A stretch of DNA of 40,602 nucleotides from UBA2942 sp045127535. GTDB lineage: Bacteria > Bacillota > Clostridia > Lachnospirales > Lachnospiraceae. Below are positions 1-8,656 of the stretch, piece after piece. Both the position numbers and the translations under genes were made by a program. The stretch is taken from contig JBGVQN010000027.1 of assembly GCA_045127535.1 (NCBI GenBank), positions 1 to 40,602 on the forward strand. The letters run 5' to 3'. How positions within the stretch are numbered: position 1 is the first letter of the stretch; every line of letters begins with the position of its first letter. The notes beneath the pieces are model-generated. The model saw only the letters and a program-made list of their open reading frames with translations. It had not been told where the DNA came from and made no database searches.

Positions 1-429
1 ATTCAGTTCAGTAAATTGAAAATGTTCCGTAAACAGGCTGGTTTTACCCAGGAAGAAATTGCAGAAAAACTGGGCGTGTCCCGACAGGCAGTTGCAAAGT
101 GGGAGCGTGGGGAAACTCTGCCTGATATTGAAAGCTGTCTGAAGCTTGCGGATTTGTATGAAACAACCATTGATATTCTTGTGAGAAAAATGGGCGAGGA
201 AGAAGACTCAGGAAATGGGCAGCACATTTTCGGCTGTTCCAGAATGAACAGCAAGGGACAGATCACCCTGCCTGCAAAGTGTCGTGAGGTATTTCAGCTG
301 AATCCAGGAGACAATATTCTGATTCTTGGTGATGAGAAAAAGGGGATTGCTCTTGTGAAACTGGGAAGTGTCACAGATGGTATGGATCGTATGGTGGATC
401 AGTTTACAAAGCATGAAGATGAGGAGTAG
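1..429 (+). CDS. XRE-family regulator with C-terminal AbrB-like domain (5' partial)
   Basis: DNA-binding transcriptional regulator, probably controlling the ABC exporter genes that follow. The N-terminal part is a classic XRE helix-turn-helix (TQEEIAEKLGVSRQAVAKWE). A SpoVT/AbrB-like swapped-hairpin segment follows (NSKGQITLPAKCREVF...GDNILIL). The frame is open to the first base of the window and the residues before the first possible start (TTG at 16) already look like the usual helix 1, so the true start lies upstream of the window. The stop is 6 nt before the ABC ATPase start, so the genes are co-transcribed. Family assignment is secure; the target genes are inferred from adjacency. Confidence 0.85.
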   Translation: MQFSKLKMFRKQAGFTQEEIAEKLGVSRQAVAKWERGETLPDIESCLKLADLYETTIDILVRKMGEEEDSGNGQHIFGCSRMNSKGQITLPAKCREVFQLNPGDNILILGDEKKGIALVKLGSVTDGMDRMVDQFTKHEDEE

Positions 430-435
430 AAGAAT

Positions 436-1173
436 ATGATTGCTGTTGAAGCAAAAAAACTGACGAAAAAATATAAGACAAAAATGGCAGTGGATGGAAT
501 TAATTTTACAGTAGAGGAAGGGGAGCTTTTTGCACTCCTTGGTGTAAATGGTGCAGGTAAGACAACTACCATAAGAATGCTTTCCTGCCTGTCTGCTGCC
601 ACTTCGGGAGAGGCTTTTATTAATGGGCACAGTTGTAAAGACGATCCTACAGCTGTCAAAGCAGAAATCGGCATTTCTCCCCAGGATACAGCGGTTGCGG
701 AGAATCTTACCGTGCGGGAAAATCTGGAATTTATTGCAAAAGTTTATGGATTCGATAAGGATAAGGTGAAGTACCGTACGGAGGAGATGATTGCACTTTT
801 TAACATGTCTGAGGTAGAAAACAGCCGTGCAAAGACCCTTTCAGGAGGCTGGAAACGAAAGCTGTCTATAGCCATGGCACTGATCAGTGAGCCAAAAGTG
901 TTGTTTCTGGATGAACCCACACTGGGGCTGGATGTGCTTGCCCGCCGTGAACTGTGGAGTGCCATTGAAGGACTGAAGGGAAAAATTACTATAATTCTTA
1001 CCACACATTATATGGAAGAAGCGGAGCAGTTATCTGACAGAATTGCAATTATGATGGATGGAAAAATTGCTGCCCTGGGCACGCTTTCAGATTTAGAGCA
1101 GCTGACTGGTAAAACAGGGCTTGAAAATGCCTTTGTTGAGATCGCAGAAAGGAATGGTAAATGTCATGCATAA
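436..1173 (+). CDS. ABC-2 type transporter, ATP-binding protein
   Basis: ATPase subunit of an ABC exporter of the DrrA/CcmA/YhaQ kind, at the inner face of the membrane. 245 aa. Visible motifs: Walker A GVNGAGKTT (about residues 36-44), Q-loop ISPQD, signature LSGGWKRK, Walker B VLFLDEPTLGLD, H-loop TTHYMEE. The signature has W in place of the usual Q. It overlaps the permease start by a few bases, so translation is coupled. With the upstream regulator this forms a regulator-ATPase-permease cassette typical of peptide, drug or lantibiotic resistance exporters. The substrate cannot be told from the sequence. Confidence 0.93.
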   Translation: MIAVEAKKLTKKYKTKMAVDGINFTVEEGELFALLGVNGAGKTTTIRMLSCLSAATSGEAFINGHSCKDDPTAVKAEIGISPQDTAVAENLTVRENLEFIAKVYGFDKDKVKYRTEEMIALFNMSEVENSRAKTLSGGWKRKLSIAMALISEPKVLFLDEPTLGLDVLARRELWSAIEGLKGKITIILTTHYMEEAEQLSDRIAIMMDGKIAALGTLSDLEQLTGKTGLENAFVEIAERNGKCHA

Positions 1174-1936
1174 GATAAAAGCCTTTGCTTTAAGAAACTG
1201 CAAGGAGATCCTGCGTGATCCTTTAAGCTATATTTTTTGTCTGGGATTCCCACTGGTCATGCTTGTGGTTATGACATTGGTCAATGAAAGCATTCCTGCG
1301 GAAGCAGGGATGACAATTTTCAGAATAGATTTTCTCGGGGGCGGTATTGCCGTATTCGGCCAGACCTTTATTATGCTGTTTACTGCCATTACTGTGGCAA
1401 AAGACCGCAGTGGTGCATTTCTGGTGAGAATGTATGCAACACCTATGAAATCATCAGATTTTGTTGCAGGATATATGCTGCCTATGCTTTTGATTTCTGT
1501 GGTGCAGAGTGTGATCACTTATACAGCTTCCTATATCATATCACTGATTACAGGGGTAACCATCCATCCTCTTGGAATGCTGTTTTCCGTGGCTGCATTG
1601 ATTCCATCTGCAGTGATGTTTATAGGATTTGGACTCCTGTTTGGAACATTGTGCAACGAAAAAGCGGCTCCCGGACTTTGTTCTATTATTATTTCTCTTG
1701 GCTCTTTTTTGGGTGCAATCTGGTTTGATGCAGAGAGTACAGGAGGTGTTCTTCTTACAATTTGTAAGTGCCTGCCATTCTATTACTGCACAAAAACTGC
1801 AAGAACCTCTATGGCTCTTGATTTCGGCTTTGAACAGTTCTGGCTGCCTATGATCGTGGTGTCAGTCTGTGCAGTACTCATTGCCATAGGTTCTTCTGTA
1901 GTGTTCAGAGGAAAAATGAAAGCTGATCTGGCATAA
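1166..1936 (+). CDS. ABC-2 type transporter permease
   Basis: Membrane subunit of the exporter, about 256 aa with roughly six hydrophobic segments. Typical ABC-2 features include the N-terminal RNCKEILRDPLSYIFCLGFPL and an internal ATPMKSSDFVAGY coupling region. The open frame starts at 1121, but ATG 1166 is preferred: the AGAAAGG motif ends 12 nt before it, whereas it directly abuts the other in-frame ATG at 1154. The gene overlaps the ATPase stop by 8 nt. The transported substrate is unknown. Confidence 0.86.
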   Translation: MHKIKAFALRNCKEILRDPLSYIFCLGFPLVMLVVMTLVNESIPAEAGMTIFRIDFLGGGIAVFGQTFIMLFTAITVAKDRSGAFLVRMYATPMKSSDFVAGYMLPMLLISVVQSVITYTASYIISLITGVTIHPLGMLFSVAALIPSAVMFIGFGLLFGTLCNEKAAPGLCSIIISLGSFLGAIWFDAESTGGVLLTICKCLPFYYCTKTARTSMALDFGFEQFWLPMIVVSVCAVLIAIGSSVVFRGKMKADLA

Positions 1937-2163
1937 AATGAGTGCAGTAACAGCATTGAGAACAAAATAAAATATGGGGAAATCACCTTTTTGTAAAATA
2001 TGTAAGATATTTATGAATTATGAGAAGATGTTTGCATTCATGGCAGAAATCCAATATAATGGTTTCAGAATAGGATGTATTGGCTGCAGCGTATCTGTTT
2101 TTGATATGAAAGGGAACAGAAATAGAAGATAAAATCAGAATCATAAAAGAAAGGGGAACAGCT

Positions 2164-2877
2164 ATGAATGAAGTGAAGATTGCCACACCCCATATTGTGG
2201 TGAAGGAGCAGGGATTTGCAGAAGGTGTGTTAATGCCGGGGGATCCTCTGCGGTCTAAGTTTATTGCAGAGAATTTTCTGGAACAGGCGGTACTGGTGAA
2301 CAATGTGCGGGGGGTGCAGGGTTACACTGGTATTTATAAGGGAAAGCCTGTGTCTGTTATGGCCTCTGGGATGGGAGTGCCTTCTATGGGAATTTATTCA
2401 TATGAGCTATTCCAGATGTTTGGCGTGGAGCGGATTATCCGTATTGGCTCTGCGGGGGCTATTTCTGATCGGGTGCAGGTAAGGGATATTGTAGCAGGAA
2501 TGTCTTCCTATACCAATTCCAACTTTGGCAGTCAGTTTGGACTGCAGATGCAGCTGGCTCCCTGCTGTTCTTATACCCTTTTGGAAAAGGCGGTAGAGGC
2601 TGCAAAGGCTATGGGACAGAAGCTGGTACCGGGGCCTTTGTATTGTTCAGATATCTTTTATGACGGATCAGGGGTGCTGCCAAAGCTTGGTGCCCTTGGG
2701 GTGCTGGCTGTGGAGATGGAGTCTGCAGCGTTGTATCTCAATGCAGCAAAGGCTGGAAAGGATGCCCTGTGTCTGTGTACCATTTCTGATAATGCACTTA
2801 CAGGAGAAGGATTATCGGCAGAAGAAAGACAGACATCCTTTACGGCTATGATGAAGATCGCACTGGAGATAGTGTAA
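2164..2877 (+). CDS. deoD: purine-nucleoside phosphorylase (DeoD type)
   Basis: Cytosolic enzyme that phosphorolyses purine (deoxy)ribonucleosides to base plus (deoxy)ribose-1-phosphate in purine salvage. 237 aa, the normal DeoD length. Motifs: phosphate-binding MPGDPLRSKFIAENFLE, RIGSAGAI, the nucleoside-binding VEMESAALY, and CTISDNALTGE with the base-contacting Asp. The RBS is AAGGGGA before ATG 2164. The gene stands alone, 227 nt after the exporter and 110 nt before the acetyltransferase, with no pentose-phosphate mutase partner nearby. Confidence 0.95.
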   Translation: MNEVKIATPHIVVKEQGFAEGVLMPGDPLRSKFIAENFLEQAVLVNNVRGVQGYTGIYKGKPVSVMASGMGVPSMGIYSYELFQMFGVERIIRIGSAGAISDRVQVRDIVAGMSSYTNSNFGSQFGLQMQLAPCCSYTLLEKAVEAAKAMGQKLVPGPLYCSDIFYDGSGVLPKLGALGVLAVEMESAALYLNAAKAGKDALCLCTISDNALTGEGLSAEERQTSFTAMMKIALEIV

Positions 2878-2987
2878 AAAGCCAGCTTTCCAGTTCATTT
2901 TATCATTCAGATATAAATGCTCCTGCATATGTGTTTTACAAAAGCGCGTAAGCCTATAAATAATATCAAAAGAGAGGATTTATACAG

Positions 2988-3533
2988 ATGCTTCGATTAA
3001 GACCATATAAGAAATGTGATGCGCAAACCATTGCTTCCTGGATTCAGGGAGAGAAGAGTTTTTACCAGTGGAGTGCCGGTATGCTGGGTGCCTATCCCTT
3101 TTCCGGGGAACGGCTGCAGGCCCATTATGAAAGCATGGAAGAAAGTGACTCCTTCTGGACAATGGTAGCATTTGATGAGGATGGGCCCGTAGGACAGCTG
3201 ATCATGCGTTTTCTCTCAGAAGATAAGGATGAGCTGCGCTTTGGATTTATTATTGTGGATGCAACCAAAAGAGGCAGGGGGTACGGCAAGAAGATGCTGC
3301 AGCTGGCCCTGCAGTATGCATTTGAAAGTGTAAAGGTATCTAGAGTATCTCTGGGGGTATTTGCCAATAACCCTTCTGCATATCATTGCTATTGTAGTGT
3401 AGGTTTTCAGGAACTTCCTGGAAGGGAGGTATATACCATTCAGGGAGAACCATGGGAATGCATTATGATGGAGGCGGAAAAAACGCCGATGCAGGAAAAG
3501 GGTGGACTGTCAGCAGAAGAAAGCCAGTATTGA
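2988..3533 (+). CDS. GNAT-family N-acetyltransferase
   Basis: 181 aa acetyl-CoA-dependent N-acetyltransferase. Motif A, the pyrophosphate-binding loop, is RGRGYGKKML (about residues 97-106), followed by LGVFANNPSAYHCYCSVGFQE, the usual strand-helix of the fold. The last 20 or so residues (after EAEKTPMQEK) are low-complexity and probably a tail. The RBS is AGAGAGG before ATG 2988. The substrate (RimJ-type protein N-terminus, amino acid or antibiotic) cannot be told. A long hairpin about 26 nt downstream (3560-3605) probably ends or protects the transcript. Confidence 0.85.
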   Translation: MLRLRPYKKCDAQTIASWIQGEKSFYQWSAGMLGAYPFSGERLQAHYESMEESDSFWTMVAFDEDGPVGQLIMRFLSEDKDELRFGFIIVDATKRGRGYGKKMLQLALQYAFESVKVSRVSLGVFANNPSAYHCYCSVGFQELPGREVYTIQGEPWECIMMEAEKTPMQEKGGLSAEESQY

Positions 3534-3559
3534 CAGAAAAATCAGTTTCGCAATTGCCT

Positions 3560-3605
3560 AAAAGGGAAGATAAGAGAAAGGAAACTTTCGATTATCTTCC
3601 CTTTT
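3560..3605 (+). terminator. long hairpin after the GNAT gene, probable terminator
   Basis: AAAAGGGAAGATAA (3560-3573) pairs perfectly with TTATCTTCCCTTTT (3592-3605). Inside, GAAAG pairs with CTTTC around a GAAA tetraloop; the two helices are separated by a GA/GA tandem mismatch that could form sheared G-A pairs. The 3' arm ends in TTTT, acting as its own U-tract. The matching A-run on the 5' side makes it potentially bidirectional. Confidence 0.65.
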
Positions 3606-4098
3606 CTGCATTGAGACATATTTGTCGAATGTTGGAAAAATATGGAAATCATTTTACAAGAAATTCACTGGACGAAGAAAGAAAGTCAGTGTATAATAAA
3701 ATTGTTGTGAATTTTCGAAAAAACAGGATATATTTTTTTTTTCACACTTTGATGTTACAAAAGATATTTTTTTGGAATACAAAAGAAATACCGGAATTTA
3801 TATAAATAACTGTTTTGTAGACATTTTGTTTAATAATTTCGGGATTTTTTTATGTCTATAGTATGTTTTGTCGAAAAACATTTGTGTGTATTGGTGAAAT
3901 GGGTGCAAAATCAGAGGAAAAATAGGTAAGAATGAATATTGAAAAAGAATTTGTTTTGTATTATTCTGCAAAAAGTGATTAAATTAGGCCTTTCGAAGGG
4001 CACATCTAAAAAATAGTGTACCTGTCATATTGAATAGCACAGCATACCTTGCATTTATTGATATAGAATTATAAAAAGCTTTATAGAATAAGTTCCTT

Positions 4099-4179
4099 CA
4101 GGCTGGCAGTATAGAGTTTTCGGTGTTGGAGCATAAGGTTGTATGGAATGATCCGAAAACGTTTTATGTAATAAGCCTG
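4099..4179. repeat. nested inverted repeat
   Basis: CAGGCT (4099-4104) pairs with AGCCTG (4174-4179), enclosing GTTTTCGG (4116-4123) and CCGAAAAC (4153-4160). Two nested perfect arms suggest a folded RNA or a decayed palindromic element. No shared core with the other repeats was recognised. Confidence 0.45.
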
Positions 4180-4311
4180 TGATTCCAGTTTCAAAATTTT
4201 TTTGTTTATGGGGCAATTGTGAGAGACAGCCAAGCGCTCGAAAAAGTTTCGTAAGCAGCAGTCTGCCTGTGTCTTTACAGGAGAATATCCAATTGCTTAA
4301 CATAATTTATC

Positions 4312-4419
4312 AGGTAATTGTGAAACCCTTATCTGGAGATACAAAATCATAAATGGCACATGTATATGATGCCTGCAATTTGTGGTTTAGAATGTCCGGA
4401 TAATAGCTTGCAGTTGCCT
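4312..4419. repeat. short palindromic element with AGGTAATTGTGAAAC ends
   Basis: The left arm at 4312-4337 begins AGGTAATTGTGAAACC. The right arm at 4395-4419, read on the other strand, begins AGGCAACTGCAAGC and both end in T(C/T)(C/T)GGA. About 25 nt can pair with several transitions. The end motif matches the ends of elements at 34117-34207 and 34219-34477. It sits 30 nt upstream of the amidase start, so it is probably in that gene's 5' untranslated region. Confidence 0.6.
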
Positions 4420-4450
4420 AGACACAATTTGTAAAGGAAAGGAAAAAGCG

Positions 4451-5626
4451 ATGAAGAAAAGATCGTTTATTGGTCTGCTGGTGTTATGCTGCATGATAAG
4501 CACGTGGCAGATTCCCTGTATTGCACAGGCGGCACAATCAAACATACTGGTAGTCATAGACCCTGGCCACACAGCATATTATAATGCAGGCTGTGTCAGC
4601 GGATACTATGAAGGCAACTGGGCTATGAAGCAGTCTGAATATGACAAAGCTGCCCTGGAGGCTTATGGGTTTGATGTGATCCTGACCAGGGATGCCAATG
4701 GTAACCCGGGATTATATGAAAGAGGGCAGGTTGCAGTAAAGAACAGTGCAGGTTATTCTGCAGTGGTATTTATGAGTAATCACACCAATGCATATGGAAG
4801 TTATAATCCGGATGCCAGCGGTGTGTCTGCCATTACCAGTCAGTATCTCTCATCTTCCAATACTGCCCTGATTAGCTGTGTGCTGAATGCAGTAGCAGCG
4901 GAAATGAATAAGACCACTGGAAATACAACGGTAAAAGGAATTGAAACCAGACTGTTAGATGGCGGCGCAGACTGGTACGGTGTGATCAGAGGTTCTGTTT
5001 CCGGCAGTACATCAGCAGCACAGGCAGCAGCAGGACCGGTACAATATTCTTTTATTCTGGAACATGGATTCCATACCAATGTAAATGAGTGTACATATTT
5101 ATCCAACGATGTCAACTTAAAGGCTTTGGCAGAGGCAAAGGCAAAAGCTTTTGCAGAGTTCTTTGGACTGACTTCCAGCAGTACAAGCAGTACTGTAGTA
5201 ACGGAAATCCAGAACTGGAATGCCACTGTATCTGTAGCGGAAGACGATCCTCTGAATATGCGTTCTGCTCCAAATTCTGATTCCAGCAATGTGGTTATGA
5301 AGTTAGGCAATGGCAATCGAGTTTTAGTACTTGGTGAATCGGTTAACCAAAAATGGGGAGACCTGTGGTTCTACGTCCAGGCAGGCAGTCAGAAGGGGTT
5401 TGTCCATTCTACTTATCTGGTGCCGGATTCCATATTAGGAGCAGCTACTTCTAAGTCTTTTACAGGTGTGTATGCGGATCAGGGAAGCACTGCCCTGCAG
5501 GCATGGCCTGAATTAGGACCAGGCAACAGAGTGGTGGTGTACGCCAAGGAAGGTAACTGGTATCGGGTGCAGATTGCTGGAAAGTATGTAGGCTATGTCC
5601 TGGCATCTGAACTGGTACTGGATTGA
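4451..5626 (+). CDS. secreted N-acetylmuramoyl-L-alanine amidase with two SH3-like domains
   Basis: 391 aa cell-wall hydrolase that cleaves the amide bond between MurNAc and the stem peptide. A signal peptide covers about residues 1-28 (positively charged MKKR, hydrophobic core, AQA cleavage site). The Amidase_3 domain (about 32-235) has zinc ligands in DPGH (H40), the following Glu (E54, in YYEGNW), H111 (SNHTN) and the catalytic Glu E204 (ILEHGFHTN). After a Ser/Thr linker come two bacterial SH3-like repeats (about 255-325 and 330-391; LNMRSAPNSDSS, then YADQGSTALQAWPELGPG), likely for wall binding. The RBS is AAAGGAAAGG. A rho-independent terminator follows at 5773. Confidence 0.93.
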   Translation: MKKRSFIGLLVLCCMISTWQIPCIAQAAQSNILVVIDPGHTAYYNAGCVSGYYEGNWAMKQSEYDKAALEAYGFDVILTRDANGNPGLYERGQVAVKNSAGYSAVVFMSNHTNAYGSYNPDASGVSAITSQYLSSSNTALISCVLNAVAAEMNKTTGNTTVKGIETRLLDGGADWYGVIRGSVSGSTSAAQAAAGPVQYSFILEHGFHTNVNECTYLSNDVNLKALAEAKAKAFAEFFGLTSSSTSSTVVTEIQNWNATVSVAEDDPLNMRSAPNSDSSNVVMKLGNGNRVLVLGESVNQKWGDLWFYVQAGSQKGFVHSTYLVPDSILGAATSKSFTGVYADQGSTALQAWPELGPGNRVVVYAKEGNWYRVQIAGKYVGYVLASELVLD

Positions 5627-5772
5627 TTTTTTTACCATAATAGTCCCCTGGAACAATTTCTGCATATCTGACAGCAGAAAGTTCGTAAACCATCCTGTCT
5701 GTTATGCATGACAATGGAAAGTTGGCAGAGCGTATGTTCTGCTGAATAGATACAATTGGATAAAAGATGCGG

Positions 5773-5822
5773 CTGCGCCGGAGTGTCAAGGTTTTTGGAC
5801 GAAGATGCTCTGGCGCAGTTTT
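5773..5822 (+). terminator. rho-independent terminator downstream of the amidase
   Basis: CTGCGCCGGAG (5773-5783) pairs with CTCTGGCGCAG (5808-5818) with one G-T wobble, followed by TTTT. It sits 147 nt after the amidase stop. Nothing gene-like is seen between 5627 and 5773. Confidence 0.75.
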
Positions 5823-5841
5823 GATTTCGTGGTTTTGGGAC

Positions 5842-5869
5842 TTGCAAACCTGGTTATTTCTGCTATAAT
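5842..5869 (+). promoter_or_regulatory. putative sigma-A promoter for transaldolase
   Basis: -35 TTGCAA (5842-5847), 16-bp spacer, -10 TATAAT (5864-5869). The transaldolase start lies about 97 nt downstream of the -10. Confidence 0.7.
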
Positions 5870-5965
5870 AAGAGCAGCACGTTGTAGCGTTGAAGCGTCA
5901 AAGCGATAAAGTAAAAGCTGTTCATGGAAGAAAGAAGAGTGTTGGGACAGCAGAATGGAGGAATT

Positions 5966-6625
5966 ATGAAATTTTTTATTGATACAGCCAATGTAGAGGA
6001 TATCAAAAAGGCCAATGATATGGGGATTATCTGTGGTGTTACCACCAATCCTTCCCTGATCGCCAAGGAAGGAAGAGATTTTGCAGAGGTCATTGCAGAG
6101 ATCGCTTCTATTGTAGATGGACCCATCAGCGGAGAAGTGAAGGCCACTACATTGGATGCAGAGGGGATGATTGCAGAAGGCAGAGCCATTGCAGCCATTC
6201 ATCCCAATATGGTAGTGAAGGTCCCTATGACACCAGAAGGATTAAAGGCAGTGAAGGTATTGTCCAAAGAAGGAATTGCTACCAATGTTACATTGATTTT
6301 CTCGGCGAATCAGGCACTGCTGGCAGCCAGAGCAGGAGCAACCTATGTGTCTCCTTTTATTGGCAGACTGGATGACATTTCCCAGCCGGGTATGGATCTG
6401 GTGAGAACCATTGCAGAGATGTTCCAGATGTATGATGATATTGACACAGAAATCATTGCAGCATCTGTACGCAACCCAATTCATGTAACAGAGTGTGCCC
6501 TGGCAGGTGCTGACATTGCTACAGTGCCTTATAAGGTACTGGATCAGATGATCCGCCACCCCCTGACAGATCAAGGCATTGCCAAATTTCAGGCAGATTA
6601 TAAAGCAGTATTTGGAGAAGCATAA
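5966..6625 (+). CDS. tal: transaldolase / fructose-6-phosphate aldolase-like (TalC type)
   Basis: Cytosolic class I aldolase of the non-oxidative pentose phosphate pathway, moving a dihydroxyacetone unit between sugar phosphates. 219 aa, the short single-domain TalC/FSA length. The Schiff-base Lys is K85 in VVKVPMT. Other family motifs: FIDTAN, GVTTNPSL, TLIFSANQALLAARAGATYVSPFIGRLDD. The frame is open from 5924, but ATG 5966 is chosen for its GGAGG and because the homologous N-terminus starts MKFFIDTANV. It precedes the transketolase subunits, its pathway partners, but has its own promoter. Confidence 0.95.
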   Translation: MKFFIDTANVEDIKKANDMGIICGVTTNPSLIAKEGRDFAEVIAEIASIVDGPISGEVKATTLDAEGMIAEGRAIAAIHPNMVVKVPMTPEGLKAVKVLSKEGIATNVTLIFSANQALLAARAGATYVSPFIGRLDDISQPGMDLVRTIAEMFQMYDDIDTEIIAASVRNPIHVTECALAGADIATVPYKVLDQMIRHPLTDQGIAKFQADYKAVFGEA

Positions 6626-6675
6626 GAAAAATAGAGAATGAAGTAAAAAGGATTTTAAGAAAGTATAAAGTGGTG

Positions 6676-6704
6676 TTGCTATTTTGAGGGGATTTTATTA
6701 TAAT
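6676..6704 (+). promoter_or_regulatory. putative sigma-A promoter for the transketolase pair
   Basis: -35 TTGCTA (6676-6681), 17-bp spacer, -10 TATAAT (6699-6704), giving a leader of about 155 nt before the transketolase start. Confidence 0.65.
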
Positions 6705-6746
6705 AATTCTGTATCATGTAGCAGACTGTCTGTACGGCTGCAAAAG

Positions 6747-6776
6747 GCCTGTGAGAAAGTTCCACAGGCAATTTTT
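6747..6776 (+). promoter_or_regulatory. possible attenuator hairpin in the transketolase leader
   Basis: GCCTGTG (6747-6753) pairs with CACAGGC (6763-6769), then ATTTTT. This looks like a short intrinsic terminator inside the 5' untranslated region. No alternative antiterminator was traced, so regulation is only possible. Confidence 0.4.
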
Positions 6777-6866
6777 CCGGCAAAGGGCAGTGATTTTGTA
6801 CAGCATACTGCAAAATCCTTGTATAGAATGAGCTTATGACAAATGAGTGGAATGGAGAAGGTTAAC

Positions 6867-7712
6867 ATGGATAATTTGACACTTGCAAAATATGCAAATG
6901 AAGTGCGCAAGGGCATCGTGACAAGTGTACACAGCGCAAAGGCCGGTCATCCGGGCGGCTCTCTTTCAGCAGCAGATATTTTTACTTTTTTGTATTTTGA
7001 AGAAATGCATGTAGATGCAGCCAATCCAAAGGCAGAGGACAGAGACCGTTTTGTACTGTCTAAGGGCCATACAGCACCAGGCTTGTATGCTACATTGGCA
7101 CAGAAAGGTTTTTTCCCAAAAGAGGATTTGACCACGCTGCGTAAGCTAGGCTCTTATCTGCAGGGACATCCGGATATGAAGCACATTCCAGGTGTGGATA
7201 TGTCCAGCGGTTCTCTGGGTCAGGGTATTTCTGCGGCTGCAGGTATGGCTCTGGGTGCTAAGTTACAGAATAAAGAGTTCAGAGTATATACCCTTCTTGG
7301 CGATGGTGAGATTCAGGAAGGTCAGGTCTGGGAGGCAGCTATGCTTGCTGGACACAGAAAGTTAGACAACCTGTGTGTGGTTGTAGATAACAATGATCTG
7401 CAGATCGATGGACATGTAGGGGATGTATGTTCTCCATATCCAATTGATGAGAAGTTTGCAGCATTTAACTTCCATGTAATCAATATAGATGCACATGATT
7501 TTGACGCCATCCGCAGTGCCTTTGCAGAAGCACGTGCCACCAAGGGCAAGCCAACTGCAATCATTGCTCACAGTGTAAAGGGCAAGGGTGTATCCTTTAT
7601 GGAGGGCAATGGAGATTGGCATGGCAAGGCTCCAAATGATGCAGAGTATGCCATCGCTATGGAGGATTTAGAGGCCATTGGCAAAGAATTAGAGAAGGCA
7701 GGTGAGCAGTAA
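6867..7712 (+). CDS. transketolase, N-terminal (TPP pyrophosphate-binding) subunit
   Basis: 281 aa, the N-terminal half of transketolase as a separate polypeptide. It binds the diphosphate end of thiamine diphosphate and Mg2+: GHPGGSLSAADI, the TPP motif GDGEIQEGQVWEA...VVDNNDLQIDG, and SKGHTAPGLYATLA. ATG 6867 is preferred over ATG 6843 because GGAGAAGG lies 6 nt upstream. Its stop overlaps the start of the C-terminal subunit by 1 nt (TAATG), coupling 1:1 synthesis. The split form is common in Clostridia and archaea. With Tal it interconverts C3-C7 sugar phosphates. Confidence 0.94.
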   Translation: MDNLTLAKYANEVRKGIVTSVHSAKAGHPGGSLSAADIFTFLYFEEMHVDAANPKAEDRDRFVLSKGHTAPGLYATLAQKGFFPKEDLTTLRKLGSYLQGHPDMKHIPGVDMSSGSLGQGISAAAGMALGAKLQNKEFRVYTLLGDGEIQEGQVWEAAMLAGHRKLDNLCVVVDNNDLQIDGHVGDVCSPYPIDEKFAAFNFHVINIDAHDFDAIRSAFAEARATKGKPTAIIAHSVKGKGVSFMEGNGDWHGKAPNDAEYAIAMEDLEAIGKELEKAGEQ

Positions 7713-8650
7713 TGGCAGATGTGAAGAAGATTGCAACCAGAGAAAGCTACGGTAAGGCTCTGGTAGAATTAGGCGCAGAATATCCAAACCTCTATGTCCT
7801 GGATGCTGACCTTGCAGCAGCTACCAAGACTGGTATGTTTAAGAAGGCTTATCCGGAACGCCATATTGACTGTGGTATTGCTGAGGCCAATATGATGGGT
7901 GTAGCAGCAGGTCTGTCCACTACCGGCATTATTCCATTTGCAAGCTCTTTTGCAATGTTTGCAGCAGGCAGAGCTTTTGAACAGATTCGCAATACCATTG
8001 GATATCCTCACCTGAATGTAAAGATCGGCGCTACTCATGCAGGTGTCAGCGTTGGTGAGGATGGTGCTACCCATCAGTGTAATGAAGATATCGCCCTGAT
8101 GCGTACCATTCCTGGTATGGTGGTAATGTGTCCTGCAGATGACATTGAGGCTAAGGCTGCAGTACGTGCAGCAGTGGAGTACTATGGTCCCGTATACATC
8201 CGTTTCGGACGTGCAGCATGCAGAGTGATCAATGACAGACCGGATTACAAGTTTGAGATTGGTAAGGGTTCTGTATTAAGAGAGGGTACTGATGTGACCA
8301 TCGTGGCTACCGGTATCTGTGTAGACAGTTCCTTGGAAGCAGCAGAGCAGCTGGCAGCAGAGGGGATCAGCGCAGAGGTGATCAATATCTGCACCATTAA
8401 GCCTCTGGATGCAGAGCTGATCGTTGCAAGTGCAAAGAAGACCGGCAAGGTGGTAACGGTTGAGGAACATTCTGTCATTGGCGGTCTGGGCAGTGCAGTA
8501 TGTGATGCACTGTGCGAAAGCTATCCGGTACCAGTCAAGAAGGTTGGTATGCAGGATATGTACGGCGAGTCTGCATCTGCAGCAGAGCTGATCCATAAGT
8601 ATGGATTGGATGCTGAGGGCGTGTATAACGCAGTGAAGGCGTTTTTATAA
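7712..8650 (+). CDS. transketolase, C-terminal (pyrimidine-binding) subunit
   Basis: 312 aa, the complementary half of transketolase. The pyrimidine-binding domain carries the catalytic Glu in DCGIAEANMMGVAAGLS, followed by FASSFAMFAAGRAFEQIRN and the transketolase C-terminal domain (GTDVTIVATGICVDSSLEAAEQLAAEG). Translationally coupled to the N-terminal subunit by a 1-nt overlap. Downstream come a palindromic repeat (8657-8874) and a terminator (8904-8940), so the repeat lies inside the 3' untranslated region of this mRNA. Confidence 0.94.
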   Translation: MADVKKIATRESYGKALVELGAEYPNLYVLDADLAAATKTGMFKKAYPERHIDCGIAEANMMGVAAGLSTTGIIPFASSFAMFAAGRAFEQIRNTIGYPHLNVKIGATHAGVSVGEDGATHQCNEDIALMRTIPGMVVMCPADDIEAKAAVRAAVEYYGPVYIRFGRAACRVINDRPDYKFEIGKGSVLREGTDVTIVATGICVDSSLEAAEQLAAEGISAEVINICTIKPLDAELIVASAKKTGKVVTVEEHSVIGGLGSAVCDALCESYPVPVKKVGMQDMYGESASAAELIHKYGLDAEGVYNAVKAFL

Positions 8651-8656
8651 GATTTG

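Larger units (their letters stand above)
3534..4450. other. 917-bp gene-free, AT-rich, hairpin-rich region
   Basis: No convincing gene in any frame; open stretches here lack RBS and coding-like composition. It holds a perfect hairpin (3560-3605) preceded by the repeat-family end motif TTTCGCAATTGCCTA (3546-3560), a small hairpin ATGTTTT/AAAACAT (3863-3881), nested inverted repeats at 4099-4179, and a palindromic element at 4312-4419 just upstream of the amidase. Several T- and A-tracts lie at 3720-3860. No confident promoter for the amidase was picked out. Confidence 0.7.

Noticed and set aside
3452..3805. 117-codon plus-strand frame across the GNAT end and the hairpin
   Set aside because: Overlaps the GNAT gene in another register, has no RBS and runs through the terminator-like hairpin; composition is not protein-like after residue 40.
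4213..4296. Possible additional element bounded by GCAATTG and CAATTGC
   Set aside because: CAATTG is itself palindromic, so the ends match trivially; the arms beyond them do not pair.
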